In this document: positions 1 through 5,373 of the stretch, piece after piece | Layout of the letters: every line of letters starts with the position of its first letter | Position numbering within the stretch: position 1 is the stretch's first letter | NCBI GenBank assembly: GCA_031119155.1 | Contig: JAVHYH010000151.1 | Coordinates: 1 to 8,077, forward strand | Direction: 5' to 3' | Source: Brevundimonas sp. | Lineage (GTDB): Bacteria; Pseudomonadota; Alphaproteobacteria; Caulobacterales; Caulobacteraceae | Length of the DNA: 8,077 bases | Notes under the pieces: generated by a model | The model's input: only the letters and a program-made list of their open reading frames with translations | Databases searched by the model: none | Told to the model about the DNA's origin: nothing | Made by a program: the position numbers and the translations under genes

Positions 1-609
1 CGTCCCCTCGGCCCCGATCAGAAGCTGCTTCAGGTCATAGCCGGTGTTGTCCTTCCTGAGCCGCTTCAGCCCGTGGAAGATTTCCCCGTTCGGCATCACC
101 GCCTCGAGGCCCAGCACCAGATCGCGCATCATGCCGTAGCGGACCACCTGGGTGCCGCCTGCATTGGTCGAGATCACCCCGCCGATGGTCGCCGTGCCCT
201 CGGCCGCGAGGCTGAGCGGGAAGCGCCGTCCCGCGGCCTCCGCCGCCTGCTGCGCCTCCAGCAGGGTCACCCCCGCCTCGACCGTCATGGCGTCGTCCAG
301 CGGCGTCACATCGCGCACTGCCCGCAGCTTGCGCGTCGACAGCAGCACCTCGCCGAACGGGATCTGCCCGCCGACCAGCCCGGTGTCCCCGCCCTGCGGA
401 ACGATGGCCACCCGGTGCTGCGCGCAGATCGTCACCAGCCGCGACACCTCCTCCGTCGAGCGCGGCGTCAGCATCAGGGGCGTATTCCCCTGCCACCGGT
501 TCCGCCACTCGGTCAGCCACGGCGCGATATCGGACGGATCATCGGTCCACCCGCCGTTACCGGCGGCGACCTTGAGGGCGGCGAGAGCTTCAGGCGACGG
601 GGAGGTCAT
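1..609 (-). CDS. FAD-binding oxidase, GlcD / D-2-hydroxy-acid dehydrogenase type (C-terminus cut off by window edge)
   Basis: This is the N-terminal part (203 codons) of a flavoprotein that oxidises a 2-hydroxy acid; family members act on D-lactate, glycolate or D-2-hydroxyglutarate. The ATG is at 609 and the frame stays open to base 1. The FAD-binding PCMH fold is clear. Residues 71-81 read PQGGDTGLVGG, the pyrophosphate-binding loop (usually PxGGNTGLVGG). Residues 138-152 hold GTATIGGVISTNAGG, residues 157-176 the RYG-MRDLVLGLE-V-PNGE segment, and 187-203 KDNTGYDLKQLLIGAEG, all hallmarks of the family. The substrate-binding C-terminal domain lies outside the window, so the substrate cannot be named. 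There is no signal peptide, so it is probably cytoplasmic. The ribosome-binding site is weak. It diverges from the Nudix gene across 55 bases (610-664), where I see no convincing promoter. The family is certain; the exact reaction is not. Confidence 0.9.
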   Translation of the reverse strand, partial: MTSPSPEALAALKVAAGNGGWTDDPSDIAPWLTEWRNRWQGNTPLMLTPRSTEEVSRLVTICAQHRVAIVPQGGDTGLVGGQIPFGEVLLSTRKLRAVRDVTPLDDAMTVEAGVTLLEAQQAAEAAGRRFPLSLAAEGTATIGGVISTNAGGTQVVRYGMMRDLVLGLEAVMPNGEIFHGLKRLRKDNTGYDLKQLLIGAEGT

Positions 610-664
610 GGCCTGTTGTCTCAAAGTCGTGGGCGGGGCGAAAGGGCCAAGCTACGGTGATGTG

Positions 665-1078
665 ATGTCTTTGCTTCTTTCCGCCCCCGTCCCCGCCGTC
701 GGCGTCGTCTGCCTTCGCGGCGATGAGGTGTTGCTGATCCGTCGCGGCAAGCCGCCGCGCATGGGCGAGTGGAGCCTGCCCGGCGGACGGATCGAGCCCG
801 GCGAGCGCGCCCTCGACGCGGCTCTGCGCGAACTGATGGAGGAGACCGGCGTCACCGCCCGGATCACCGGCCTGCTGGATGTCGTGGACGGACTCTTCCC
901 GGAGGCGGATCGCCACTACGTGCTGATCGACTACGCCGCCGAATGGGTGTCGGGCGAGCCGGTCGCGGGCGACGATGCGCTGGAGGCCCGCTTTGTGCCG
1001 CTGGACCAGGTCGAGGCCCTGATCGACTGGTCCGAGACGCGGCGGATCATTGCACTGGCGGCGACCGGGCGCAGCTAG
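665..1078 (+). CDS. Nudix hydrolase (MutT / ADP-ribose pyrophosphatase-like)
   Basis: A 137-residue single-domain Nudix protein, which hydrolyses a nucleoside diphosphate linked to another group (X) using Mg2+. The Nudix box GX5EX7REUXEEXGU is complete: G41, E47, R55-E56, E59-E60 and G62-V63. The strand before it (VGVVCLRGDEVLLIRRG, residues 12-28) and WSLPGG (36-41) are typical. The protein has little beyond the core fold. It resembles the small ADP-ribose pyrophosphatase-like Nudix proteins common in alphaproteobacteria, but the substrate cannot be read from the sequence. The frame is open upstream to base 152, but that extension is antisense to the oxidase gene and has no family character, so I start at ATG 665, where the beta-strand of the fold begins. 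GTG 662 is a possible alternative. A purine stretch (641-646) is rather far upstream to be a good ribosome-binding site. Confidence 0.92.
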   Translation: MSLLLSAPVPAVGVVCLRGDEVLLIRRGKPPRMGEWSLPGGRIEPGERALDAALRELMEETGVTARITGLLDVVDGLFPEADRHYVLIDYAAEWVSGEPVAGDDALEARFVPLDQVEALIDWSETRRIIALAATGRS

Positions 1079-1174
1079 ACAGCGAAGATTACAGGGATGT
1101 CATCAACCACCGGTCCGGTTTCGGTGGCGTCCGTCCGCCGGACTGATACCCTGACCGGGATTGGGAGGCTTTTG

Positions 1175-2185
1175 ATGGACTTTTCCGTACTCTTCTTCGT
1201 GGCGTTGGTCGTTCTGGCCTTTGTCCTGCTGTTCAGCGTGGTGAAGATCGTGCCGCAAGGGCGTGAATTCACGGTCGAACGCTTCGGCAAATACACCCGC
1301 ACCCTGACCCCGGGCATCAGCATCCTGACGCCGTTCGTCGAGCGCATCGGGCGTCGCATGAACATGATGGAGCAGGTGCTGGACGTCCCGACCCAGGAGG
1401 TCATCACCAAGGACAACGCCATGGTGAAGGTCGACGGCATCGTCTTCATCCAGGTCATGGACGCCGCCCGCGCCGCCTATCGCGTGGACGACCTGCCCTA
1501 CGCCATCGCCCAGCTCTGCATGACCAACCTGCGGACCGTCGTCGGCTCGATGGAGCTGGACGAGGTGCTGTCGCAGCGTGACGCCATCAATACCCGCCTG
1601 CTGCACGTCATCGACGCGGCCACCGAGCCGTGGGGCGTCAAGGCCAACCGCATCGAGATCAAGGACCTGTCGCCCCCGGCCGACATCACCAACGCCATGG
1701 CGCGTCAGATGAAGGCCGAGCGCGAGCGTCGCGCCGTCATCACCGAGGCGGACGGCGAGAAGCAGGCCGCCATCGCCCGCGCAGAGGGCGCCAAACAGTC
1801 GGCCATTCTGGAAGCCGAAGGCCGCAAGGAAGCCGCCTTCCGCGACGCCGAGGCGCGCGAACGGGAAGCCGAGGCCGAGGCCCGCGCCACCGCCATGGTG
1901 TCCGAGGCCATCGCCCGCGGCGACGTGAACGCGATCAACTATTTCGTCGCCCAGAAATACGTCGAGGCCTTCGCCGAACTGGCCCGCAGCCCGCAGCAGA
2001 AGACGGTCATCGTCCCGTCCGAGATGGGCGCCCTGGTCGGCACCATCGCCGGCATCGGCCAGCTGGTCGGACTGGCGCAGGACCAGCAGGGCTCGGGTTC
2101 GCGCCCGACCCCGCCCCGCCCGCCGGCGCCGCCTGCCCCGCCTGCGCCGCCGCGCGCGCCCCGTCCTTCCGTGCCGAGGACCTGA
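1175..2185 (+). CDS. qmcA: SPFH/stomatin-family membrane protein, QmcA-like (HflK/C-related), with proline-rich tail
   Basis: A 336-residue stomatin/prohibitin-type protein that assembles into large membrane rings or microdomains; E. coli QmcA is a substrate of, and functionally linked to, FtsH. Residues 4-24 form the single N-terminal membrane helix. The SPFH domain follows: VPQGREFTVERFGKY at 27-40, then TPGISILTPFVERI and the VPTQEVITKDNAMVKVDG segment (71-88). Residues 189-232 are a charged, Ala-rich coiled coil in about four 11-residue repeats (EADGEKQAAIA, RAEGAKQSAIL, EAEGRKEAAFR and so on). The last 30 residues are almost all Pro, Ala and Arg with a PPAPPAPPAPP core, which E. coli QmcA lacks. 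I chose ATG 1175 because GGGAGG (1163-1168) lies 6 bases upstream and the membrane helix begins at once; an in-frame ATG at 1097 would add 26 residues unlike the family. The NfeD gene follows after 3 bases, the usual arrangement for this pair. Confidence 0.93.
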   Translation: MDFSVLFFVALVVLAFVLLFSVVKIVPQGREFTVERFGKYTRTLTPGISILTPFVERIGRRMNMMEQVLDVPTQEVITKDNAMVKVDGIVFIQVMDAARAAYRVDDLPYAIAQLCMTNLRTVVGSMELDEVLSQRDAINTRLLHVIDAATEPWGVKANRIEIKDLSPPADITNAMARQMKAERERRAVITEADGEKQAAIARAEGAKQSAILEAEGRKEAAFRDAEAREREAEAEARATAMVSEAIARGDVNAINYFVAQKYVEAFAELARSPQQKTVIVPSEMGALVGTIAGIGQLVGLAQDQQGSGSRPTPPRPPAPPAPPAPPRAPRPSVPRT

Positions 2186-2188
2186 TCC

Positions 2189-2647
2189 ATGAACGCCCTG
2201 ATCGAGTTCCACGGCGCCCAGCCGTTCTGGATCTGGCTGGCGCTGGGCGTGATCCTGCTGGCGATCGAGTCGGCCTTCTCGACCGAATGGCTGCTGTGGC
2301 CGGCGGTGTCGGCGGGCGTGGTGGCGGTGCTGACCGCCATCGGCCTGCCGTTGGGCTTCTGGGGCGAGGTGGCCCTGTTCGCCGCACTCACCGTCGCCGC
2401 CACCCTGATGTCGCGTCAACTGGTGCAGAAGGTGAACCCGTCCGAGGCCCCGGACATCAACGCCCGCGACAGCCGCCTGGTCGGCCAGCGCGCGCAGGTG
2501 GTCCAGGCCTTCGTCGACGGTCGCGGCCGCGTCTTCGTCTCGGGCGCCGAATGGTCCGCCGAGATCGACGGCGTCGCGCCGCCCGCCGGTGAAAGCGTCA
2601 TCGTCGAAAGCATCGACGGCCCCCTGCTGAAGGTTCGGGCGGCGTGA
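2189..2647 (+). CDS. nfeD: NfeD family protein (YbbJ-like), partner of the SPFH protein
   Basis: A 152-residue short-type NfeD protein. It has three hydrophobic segments (about 13-29, 34-52, 58-75) and then a soluble OB-fold domain (about 95-150). That domain carries the family pattern LVGQRAQVV, GRVFVSGAEWSAEI and GESVIVESIDGPLLKV, matching the NfeD consensus of LVG, G-V-V-G-W-A and V-V-V-VDG-L-V. It lacks the N-terminal ClpP-like protease of long NfeD proteins. NfeD proteins sit next to stomatin-type proteins and are thought to help them assemble or work in membrane quality control; E. coli has the same qmcA-ybbJ pair. CGAGGA (2175-2180) lies 8 bases before the ATG, inside the end of qmcA, so the two are surely cotranscribed and probably translationally coupled. 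The stop codon overlaps the next gene. Confidence 0.93.
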   Translation: MNALIEFHGAQPFWIWLALGVILLAIESAFSTEWLLWPAVSAGVVAVLTAIGLPLGFWGEVALFAALTVAATLMSRQLVQKVNPSEAPDINARDSRLVGQRAQVVQAFVDGRGRVFVSGAEWSAEIDGVAPPAGESVIVESIDGPLLKVRAA

Positions 2648-3156
2648 TCGGGGCGCTGGCGGCCCTGTGGTTGTGGACGGCTCCGGCGGTCGCGCCGCAG
2701 GAGCCGCCGCCCGCATCCCATGTGGCCGCCGCCGACTCGGCGCTGGCCGCCTTCGATCCCCTGCTGGGCAAGGTCTGGCGGGGCGCCTCGATCACCGACC
2801 CCGCCGTCATCGACGAGATCACCTTCGAGCGCACCGCCGGCGGACGCGCGATCCGCAGCGTCCATTCGGTCAACGGCGGCGCCTATACCGGCGACACCCT
2901 GGTCACCTTCGACCGCGACAGCGGCCGGCTGGTCAGCTTCTACGCCACCAACGGCGGCTTCCACACGACCGGAACCATCAAGGTTATGGGACCGGGCCAG
3001 TTCGAATTCGAACAGATCGTCCACGGCCTCGACGGCATCACAGAAGTGCGCGCTCAAACGACCCTGACCGACGGCGTCTATCGCATCCGCAGCCAGCACC
3101 TGATCAACGGCGCATGGGTCGAGACGGGCGGCTTCGACTACCGGCCCGTCCCCTGA
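2644..3156 (+). CDS. Small exported beta-rich protein of unknown function (lipocalin-like / DUF1579-like guess)
   Basis: A 170-residue protein that I do not firmly recognise. GTG 2644 overlaps the nfeD stop as GTGA. An in-frame stop at 2590-2592 lies upstream and no other ATG, GTG or TTG lies between, so this start is forced. AAGG (2630-2633) may serve as ribosome-binding site. Residues 2-17 are hydrophobic, ending TAPAVAP, and look like a short signal peptide, probably cut after A15; it lacks the usual positive N-terminus, so export is likely but not certain. A Pro/Ala linker (18-36) leads to a domain of alternating short strands with many Gly turns: FDPLLGKVWRG (37-47), GGRAIRSVHSVNGGAYTGDT (66-85), YATNGGFHTTGTIKV (100-114), INGAWVETGGFDY (154-166). 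This rhythm resembles lipocalin-like or DUF1579-type beta barrels that bind small hydrophobic ligands; that is a guess. Its coupling to qmcA-nfeD suggests an envelope role. Confidence 0.75.
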   Translation: MIGALAALWLWTAPAVAPQEPPPASHVAAADSALAAFDPLLGKVWRGASITDPAVIDEITFERTAGGRAIRSVHSVNGGAYTGDTLVTFDRDSGRLVSFYATNGGFHTTGTIKVMGPGQFEFEQIVHGLDGITEVRAQTTLTDGVYRIRSQHLINGAWVETGGFDYRPVP

Positions 3157-3169
3157 ACCCGACGGCCGG
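3141..3169. terminator. Stem-loop between two converging genes (possible two-way terminator)
   Basis: CCGGCC (3141-3146) pairs with GGCCGG (3164-3169), and GTC (3148-3150) with GAC (3161-3163). C3147 is bulged and the loop has 10 bases. The structure contains the stop of the exported-protein gene and ends right against the SDR stop codon, filling the 13-base gap between the converging genes. There is no T-run on either side, so it is not a textbook intrinsic terminator; it may slow polymerase or protect the 3' ends. Confidence 0.35.
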
Positions 3170-3937
3170 TCAGGCCGAGGTCGCGCCCTGCCCGCCGTCG
3201 ATGCGGTAGTAGGCGCCGGTGATGAAGCTGGCCTTGTCCGAGCTCAGGAACAGCATCAGGTCGGCGATCTCGTCCGCCGTGGCGTAGCGGTTCATCGGCA
3301 CACTGGCCTTGAACTTCTCCTCGGCTGCGGCGACGTCGTCCGGCGAGGCGTTCTTGGCGATGTCATGCACCATGGCCGTATCGACGCCCGACGGGGCCAC
3401 GGCGTTGACGCGGATGCCGTGCGCCGCGCCTTCCAGCGCCGCCGACTTGTTCAGCCCCAGCACAGCGTGCTTGGACGCCGCATAGGCGCTCATGCCCGGC
3501 GCGCCGATCAGGCCGCCGTTGGAGGCGGTGTTGACGATGGCGCCGGACTTCTGGCCGATCATCACCTTCATCACATGCTTCAGGCCCAGGAAGGCGCCGA
3601 TGACGTTGACGTCCAGCACCTTCTTCCAGTTGACGACGGTCTGTTCGGTGATCGGAGCGAAGGCGCCGTTGATCCCGGCGTTGTTCAGGAAGACGTCGAT
3701 CCGTCCGAACCGGGCGACGGTGTCAGCCACCATCTTCTCGACCGAGGCTTCGTCGGACACGTCGGCGGCCAGCAGCAGGGGCTCGCCCGGAAGATCGGCG
3801 GCAGCCTTGCCCAGCGCGTCCAGCGAGAGATCCGCCAGCGCCAGTCGCGCGCCCTCGGCTGCGAATTTGCGCGCCGCCGCGATGCCGATCCCGCCGGCGG
3901 CGCCGGTGATGAGGACGACCTGATTCTGGAAGGACAT
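3170..3937 (-). CDS. Classical short-chain dehydrogenase/reductase (SDR), NAD(H)-preferring
   Basis: A 255-residue oxidoreductase of the classical SDR family, length typical. The cofactor loop is TGAAGGIG (11-18). D36 after the second strand (LALADLS) is the acidic residue that favours NAD(H) over NADP(H). D59-V60 contact adenine. NNAG is at 85-88. The catalytic tetrad is complete: N111, S139, Y152 and K156 (the YAASK motif). A PSGVDTAM segment (182-189) takes the place of the common PG-V-T cofactor loop, and the C-terminus ends in the usual Y-IDGG (244-249). The substrate is an alcohol or ketone that cannot be named; the family includes FabG-like and cyclic-alcohol dehydrogenases. The start at 3937 has CGGAG 8 bases upstream, and that ribosome-binding site lies partly inside a palindrome at 3948-3968, suggesting regulation. 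rnhA lies 77 bases upstream on the same strand, so some read-through from it is possible. Confidence 0.93.
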   Translation of the reverse strand: MSFQNQVVLITGAAGGIGIAAARKFAAEGARLALADLSLDALGKAAADLPGEPLLLAADVSDEASVEKMVADTVARFGRIDVFLNNAGINGAFAPITEQTVVNWKKVLDVNVIGAFLGLKHVMKVMIGQKSGAIVNTASNGGLIGAPGMSAYAASKHAVLGLNKSAALEGAAHGIRVNAVAPSGVDTAMVHDIAKNASPDDVAAAEEKFKASVPMNRYATADEIADLMLFLSSDKASFITGAYYRIDGGQGATSA

Positions 3938-3947
3938 TTCGCAAACT

Positions 3948-3968
3948 CCGTAACTGCAGAAGTTACGG
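3948..3968. promoter_or_regulatory. Perfect interrupted palindrome ahead of the SDR gene (operator or hairpin over the ribosome-binding site)
   Basis: CCGTAACT (3948-3955), a 5-base spacer GCAGA, then AGTTACGG (3961-3968): 8-base arms, no mismatch. Its near edge is 10 bases upstream of the SDR start codon. It is far more AT-rich than its surroundings and has the size and symmetry of a dimeric repressor site such as those bound by TetR or other helix-turn-helix proteins; that is inference, since no regulator gene is in the window. As RNA the arms would form an 8-bp hairpin whose 3' arm includes the GG of the GGAG ribosome-binding site (3946-3949), so control of translation is also possible. 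No T-run follows, so it is not an ordinary terminator for rnhA. Confidence 0.6.
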
Positions 3969-3989
3969 ACCTATGCGCCCGCCCCGGCC

Positions 3990-4010
3990 TTCGCCAGAAG
4001 CAGCGGCGAA
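3990..4010 (-). terminator. Weak stem-loop just after rnhA
   Basis: On the minus strand TTCGCC and GGCGAA form a 6-bp stem with a 9-base loop, starting 4 bases after the rnhA stop codon. No T-run follows. It could trim or slow transcription between rnhA and the SDR gene, but the evidence is only the symmetry. Confidence 0.25.
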
Positions 4011-4014
4011 TAAA

Positions 4015-4461
4015 TCAGCGTTTGCCCATCGCCTCTTCGCAGCCCCGGTTGGCCAGCCCGTCGGCGCGTTCGTTCAGCACATGTCCGGCGTGCCCCTTGA
4101 CCCAGTGCCACTTCACCTCGTGCCGCGCGCGGGCGGCGTCGAGCCGCTTCCACAGGTCGTCGTTCTTGACCGGCTTCTTGTCGGCGGTCTTCCAGCCGCG
4201 CGCCTTCCAGCCCCGGATCCATTCGGTGATGCCCTGCATCACATATTTGCTGTCGGTATGCAGATCGACGCGGCACGGCCGGGTCAGGGCCTCCAGCGCC
4301 ATGATCGCCGCCATCAGCTCCATGCGATTGTTGGTGGTCAGCGGCTCGCCGCCCCACAACTCCTTCTCGCGCCCCTCCCCTGCCTGCAGGATGGCGCCCC
4401 AGCCGCCGGGCCCCGGATTGCCCTTGCAGGCGCCGTCGGTGTGGATGATCACGTGACTCAT
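4015..4461 (-). CDS. rnhA: Ribonuclease HI
   Basis: A 148-residue RNase HI, which cuts the RNA strand of RNA/DNA hybrids: it clears R-loops and helps remove Okazaki primers in the cytoplasm. All four metal-binding carboxylates are present: D9 (in HTDGACKGNPGPGGWG), E48 (in NNRMELMA), D70 (in HTDSKYV) and D134 (in NERADGLAN). The assisting H124 is in VKGHAGH. The basic-protrusion segment WIRGWKARGWKTADKKPVKN (81-100) is intact, so this is the full bacterial type. Length matches E. coli RnhA (155). The ribosome-binding site is weak: the only purine run, AAGGGAAG, lies about 15-20 bases upstream of ATG 4461, and I see no better start in the family alignment. It diverges from tatA over 106 bases. 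Confidence 0.97.
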   Translation of the reverse strand: MSHVIIHTDGACKGNPGPGGWGAILQAGEGREKELWGGEPLTTNNRMELMAAIMALEALTRPCRVDLHTDSKYVMQGITEWIRGWKARGWKTADKKPVKNDDLWKRLDAARARHEVKWHWVKGHAGHVLNERADGLANRGCEEAMGKR

Positions 4462-4483
4462 CCGCGCGCTGTAACAGCTTCCC

Positions 4484-4513
4484 TTGGCGTCGCGCCACTG
4501 AACGGCCTATATG
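4484..4513 (+). promoter_or_regulatory. Candidate promoter for tatABC
   Basis: TTGGCG (4484-4489) resembles a -35 box and TATATG (4508-4513) a -10 box, 18 bases apart, in the 106-base region between rnhA and tatA. Transcription would start near 4520, about 48 bases before tatA. The match is to the general sigma-70 pattern; no experiment is implied. Confidence 0.4.
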
Positions 4514-4553
4514 CGGCGTGAAGATAGACACCGGGTCGCGCATCGATCCGATT

Positions 4554-4559
4554 GAGGAG
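4554..4559 (+). promoter_or_regulatory. Ribosome-binding site deciding the tatA GTG start
   Basis: GAGGAG lies 8 bases before GTG 4568 and 17 before the in-frame ATG 4577. The spacing supports the GTG as the true start, as does the MGxxxIWHW beginning usual for alphaproteobacterial TatA. Confidence 0.7.
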
Positions 4560-4567
4560 AGTTTCCC

Positions 4568-4786
4568 GTGGGCGCTATGGGCATCTGGCATTGGGTCATC
4601 GTCGGCCTCGTCGTCCTTCTGCTGTTCGGCGGTCGCGGCAAGCTGTCCGGCCTGATGGGCGACGCCGCCAAGGGCGTGAAGGCCTTCCGCGACGGTCTGA
4701 AGGACTCGGACGAGAACAAGCCGCAGGACGAGCGCGCCGGCGCCCTGCCGCGCACCGACGCCGAAAAAGAAGACCTGAAGTCGTAA
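4568..4786 (+). CDS. tatA: Twin-arginine translocase subunit TatA
   Basis: A 72-residue TatA, the subunit that polymerises at an active TatBC receptor to let folded twin-arginine proteins cross the inner membrane. The N-terminus IWHWVIVGLVVLLLFGG (6-22) is the membrane helix. The following FGGRGKLSGLMGD hinge and amphipathic helix KGVKAFRDGLKD (about 20-46) are family hallmarks, including the Phe-Gly of the hinge (F20-G21). The tail is short, acidic and flexible. The start is GTG 4568, chosen by the ribosome-binding site. It is the first gene of tatABC, with tatB 29 bases downstream. TatA and TatB are related, but the tatABC order, small size and lack of a helix-proximal Glu make this TatA. 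Confidence 0.95.
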   Translation: MGAMGIWHWVIVGLVVLLLFGGRGKLSGLMGDAAKGVKAFRDGLKDSDENKPQDERAGALPRTDAEKEDLKS

Positions 4787-4815
4787 GCGCGCGTTCGCGG
4801 CGGAGAGACTGACGG

Positions 4816-5373
4816 ATGGGTGGTCTGGGCCCCGGCATCGGGGGCATGGAATACGTCGTGATCGCGATCGTGGCCCTGCTTGTCGTGGGGCCCGAACGGC
4901 TGCCCGCCATGCTGAACAAGCTGGGCAAGCTGGTCGCCCGGGCGCGCAACATGGCCAACGAGTTCCGGCACAGCTTCGATGAAATGGCGCGCCAGTCCGA
5001 GCTGGACGACCTGCGCAAGGAGGTCGAGGCCCTGCGTAACGGCCAGAACCGCATGATGCCGCTGGGCGCCGAGGCCGAGGCGACCTTCAGGAGCATCAGC
5101 GACGACCTGAACCGCCCGCTCAACGCTCCCTCGCCCGCCGCGGCTCCCGCCCTGACCGGCCCCGAGGAATGGCCGGACAGCGCGCCGGTGATGGAGCCGC
5201 TGGAAGACGCGCCCGCGCCTGAGGTCAAGGCCGTGGCGAAACCCCGCAAGGCCGCTGCGCCCAAGGCTGCCGCCGCCAAGGCCGCATCGAAGGGCAAGAC
5301 CGCGTCCAAGACGACGACCGCCAAAGCCCCGGCCAAGCCCAGGGTCTCCCGCAAGAAGGCGGTTGAGCTGTGA
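4816..5373 (+). CDS. tatB: Twin-arginine translocase subunit TatB
   Basis: A 185-residue TatB, which with TatC forms the receptor for twin-arginine signal peptides. The membrane helix spans about 11-26, with the conserved polar E12 near its start (in GIGGMEYVVIA) and the GPERLP hinge at 25-30, matching the TatB pattern of a Glu before the helix and VxGPxxLP after it. An amphipathic, charged helical stretch follows (31-76). The last 50 residues (about 136-185) are Ala, Lys, Pro and Thr repeats such as KAAAPKAAAAKAASKGK, much like a histone H1 tail; this part is disordered and strongly basic. GGAG (4802-4805) is the ribosome-binding site. ATG 4816 is preferred to the inner ATG 4846, which would start one residue before the key Glu. 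The stop overlaps the tatC start by 4 bases. Confidence 0.94.
   Translation: MGGLGPGIGGMEYVVIAIVALLVVGPERLPAMLNKLGKLVARARNMANEFRHSFDEMARQSELDDLRKEVEALRNGQNRMMPLGAEAEATFRSISDDLNRPLNAPSPAAAPALTGPEEWPDSAPVMEPLEDAPAPEVKAVAKPRKAAAPKAAAAKAASKGKTASKTTTAKAPAKPRVSRKKAVEL

Noticed and set aside
35..520. Minus-strand frame inside the FAD oxidase region
   Set aside because: It is an alternative frame of the real oxidase gene, giving an Arg/Gly-rich product. The true frame shows the FAD-binding motifs.
152..664. N-terminal extension of the Nudix gene
   Set aside because: The extension is antisense to the FAD oxidase gene and lacks family character; the Nudix fold begins right after ATG 665.
1107..1127. 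Stem-loop CCACCG / CGGTGG between the Nudix gene and qmcA
   Set aside because: A 6-bp stem with a 9-base loop and no T-run is weak evidence for a terminator in DNA this rich in GC.
1103..2716. Very long open frame on the minus strand, antisense to qmcA and nfeD
   Set aside because: High GC content at third codon positions keeps stop codons out of the opposite strand. The translation is His/Gly/Asp-rich low-complexity with no family features, while the plus strand holds two clear conserved proteins.
3365..4456. Long plus-strand open frame antisense to the SDR gene and rnhA
   Set aside because: It runs across two complete, well-conserved minus-strand genes and their intergenic gap, and its product is Arg/Pro/Ser-rich without motifs.
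4455..4459. GANTC site overlapping the rnhA start codon, as a possible CcrM/GcrA cell-cycle signal
   Set aside because: Several GANTC sites lie scattered in coding sequence across the window; one at a start codon is not enough to claim methylation control.
4468..4478. Short palindrome GCTGTAACAGC just upstream of rnhA
   Set aside because: Arms of only 5 bases are easily met by chance, and it does not match a LexA, CtrA or other site I recognise.
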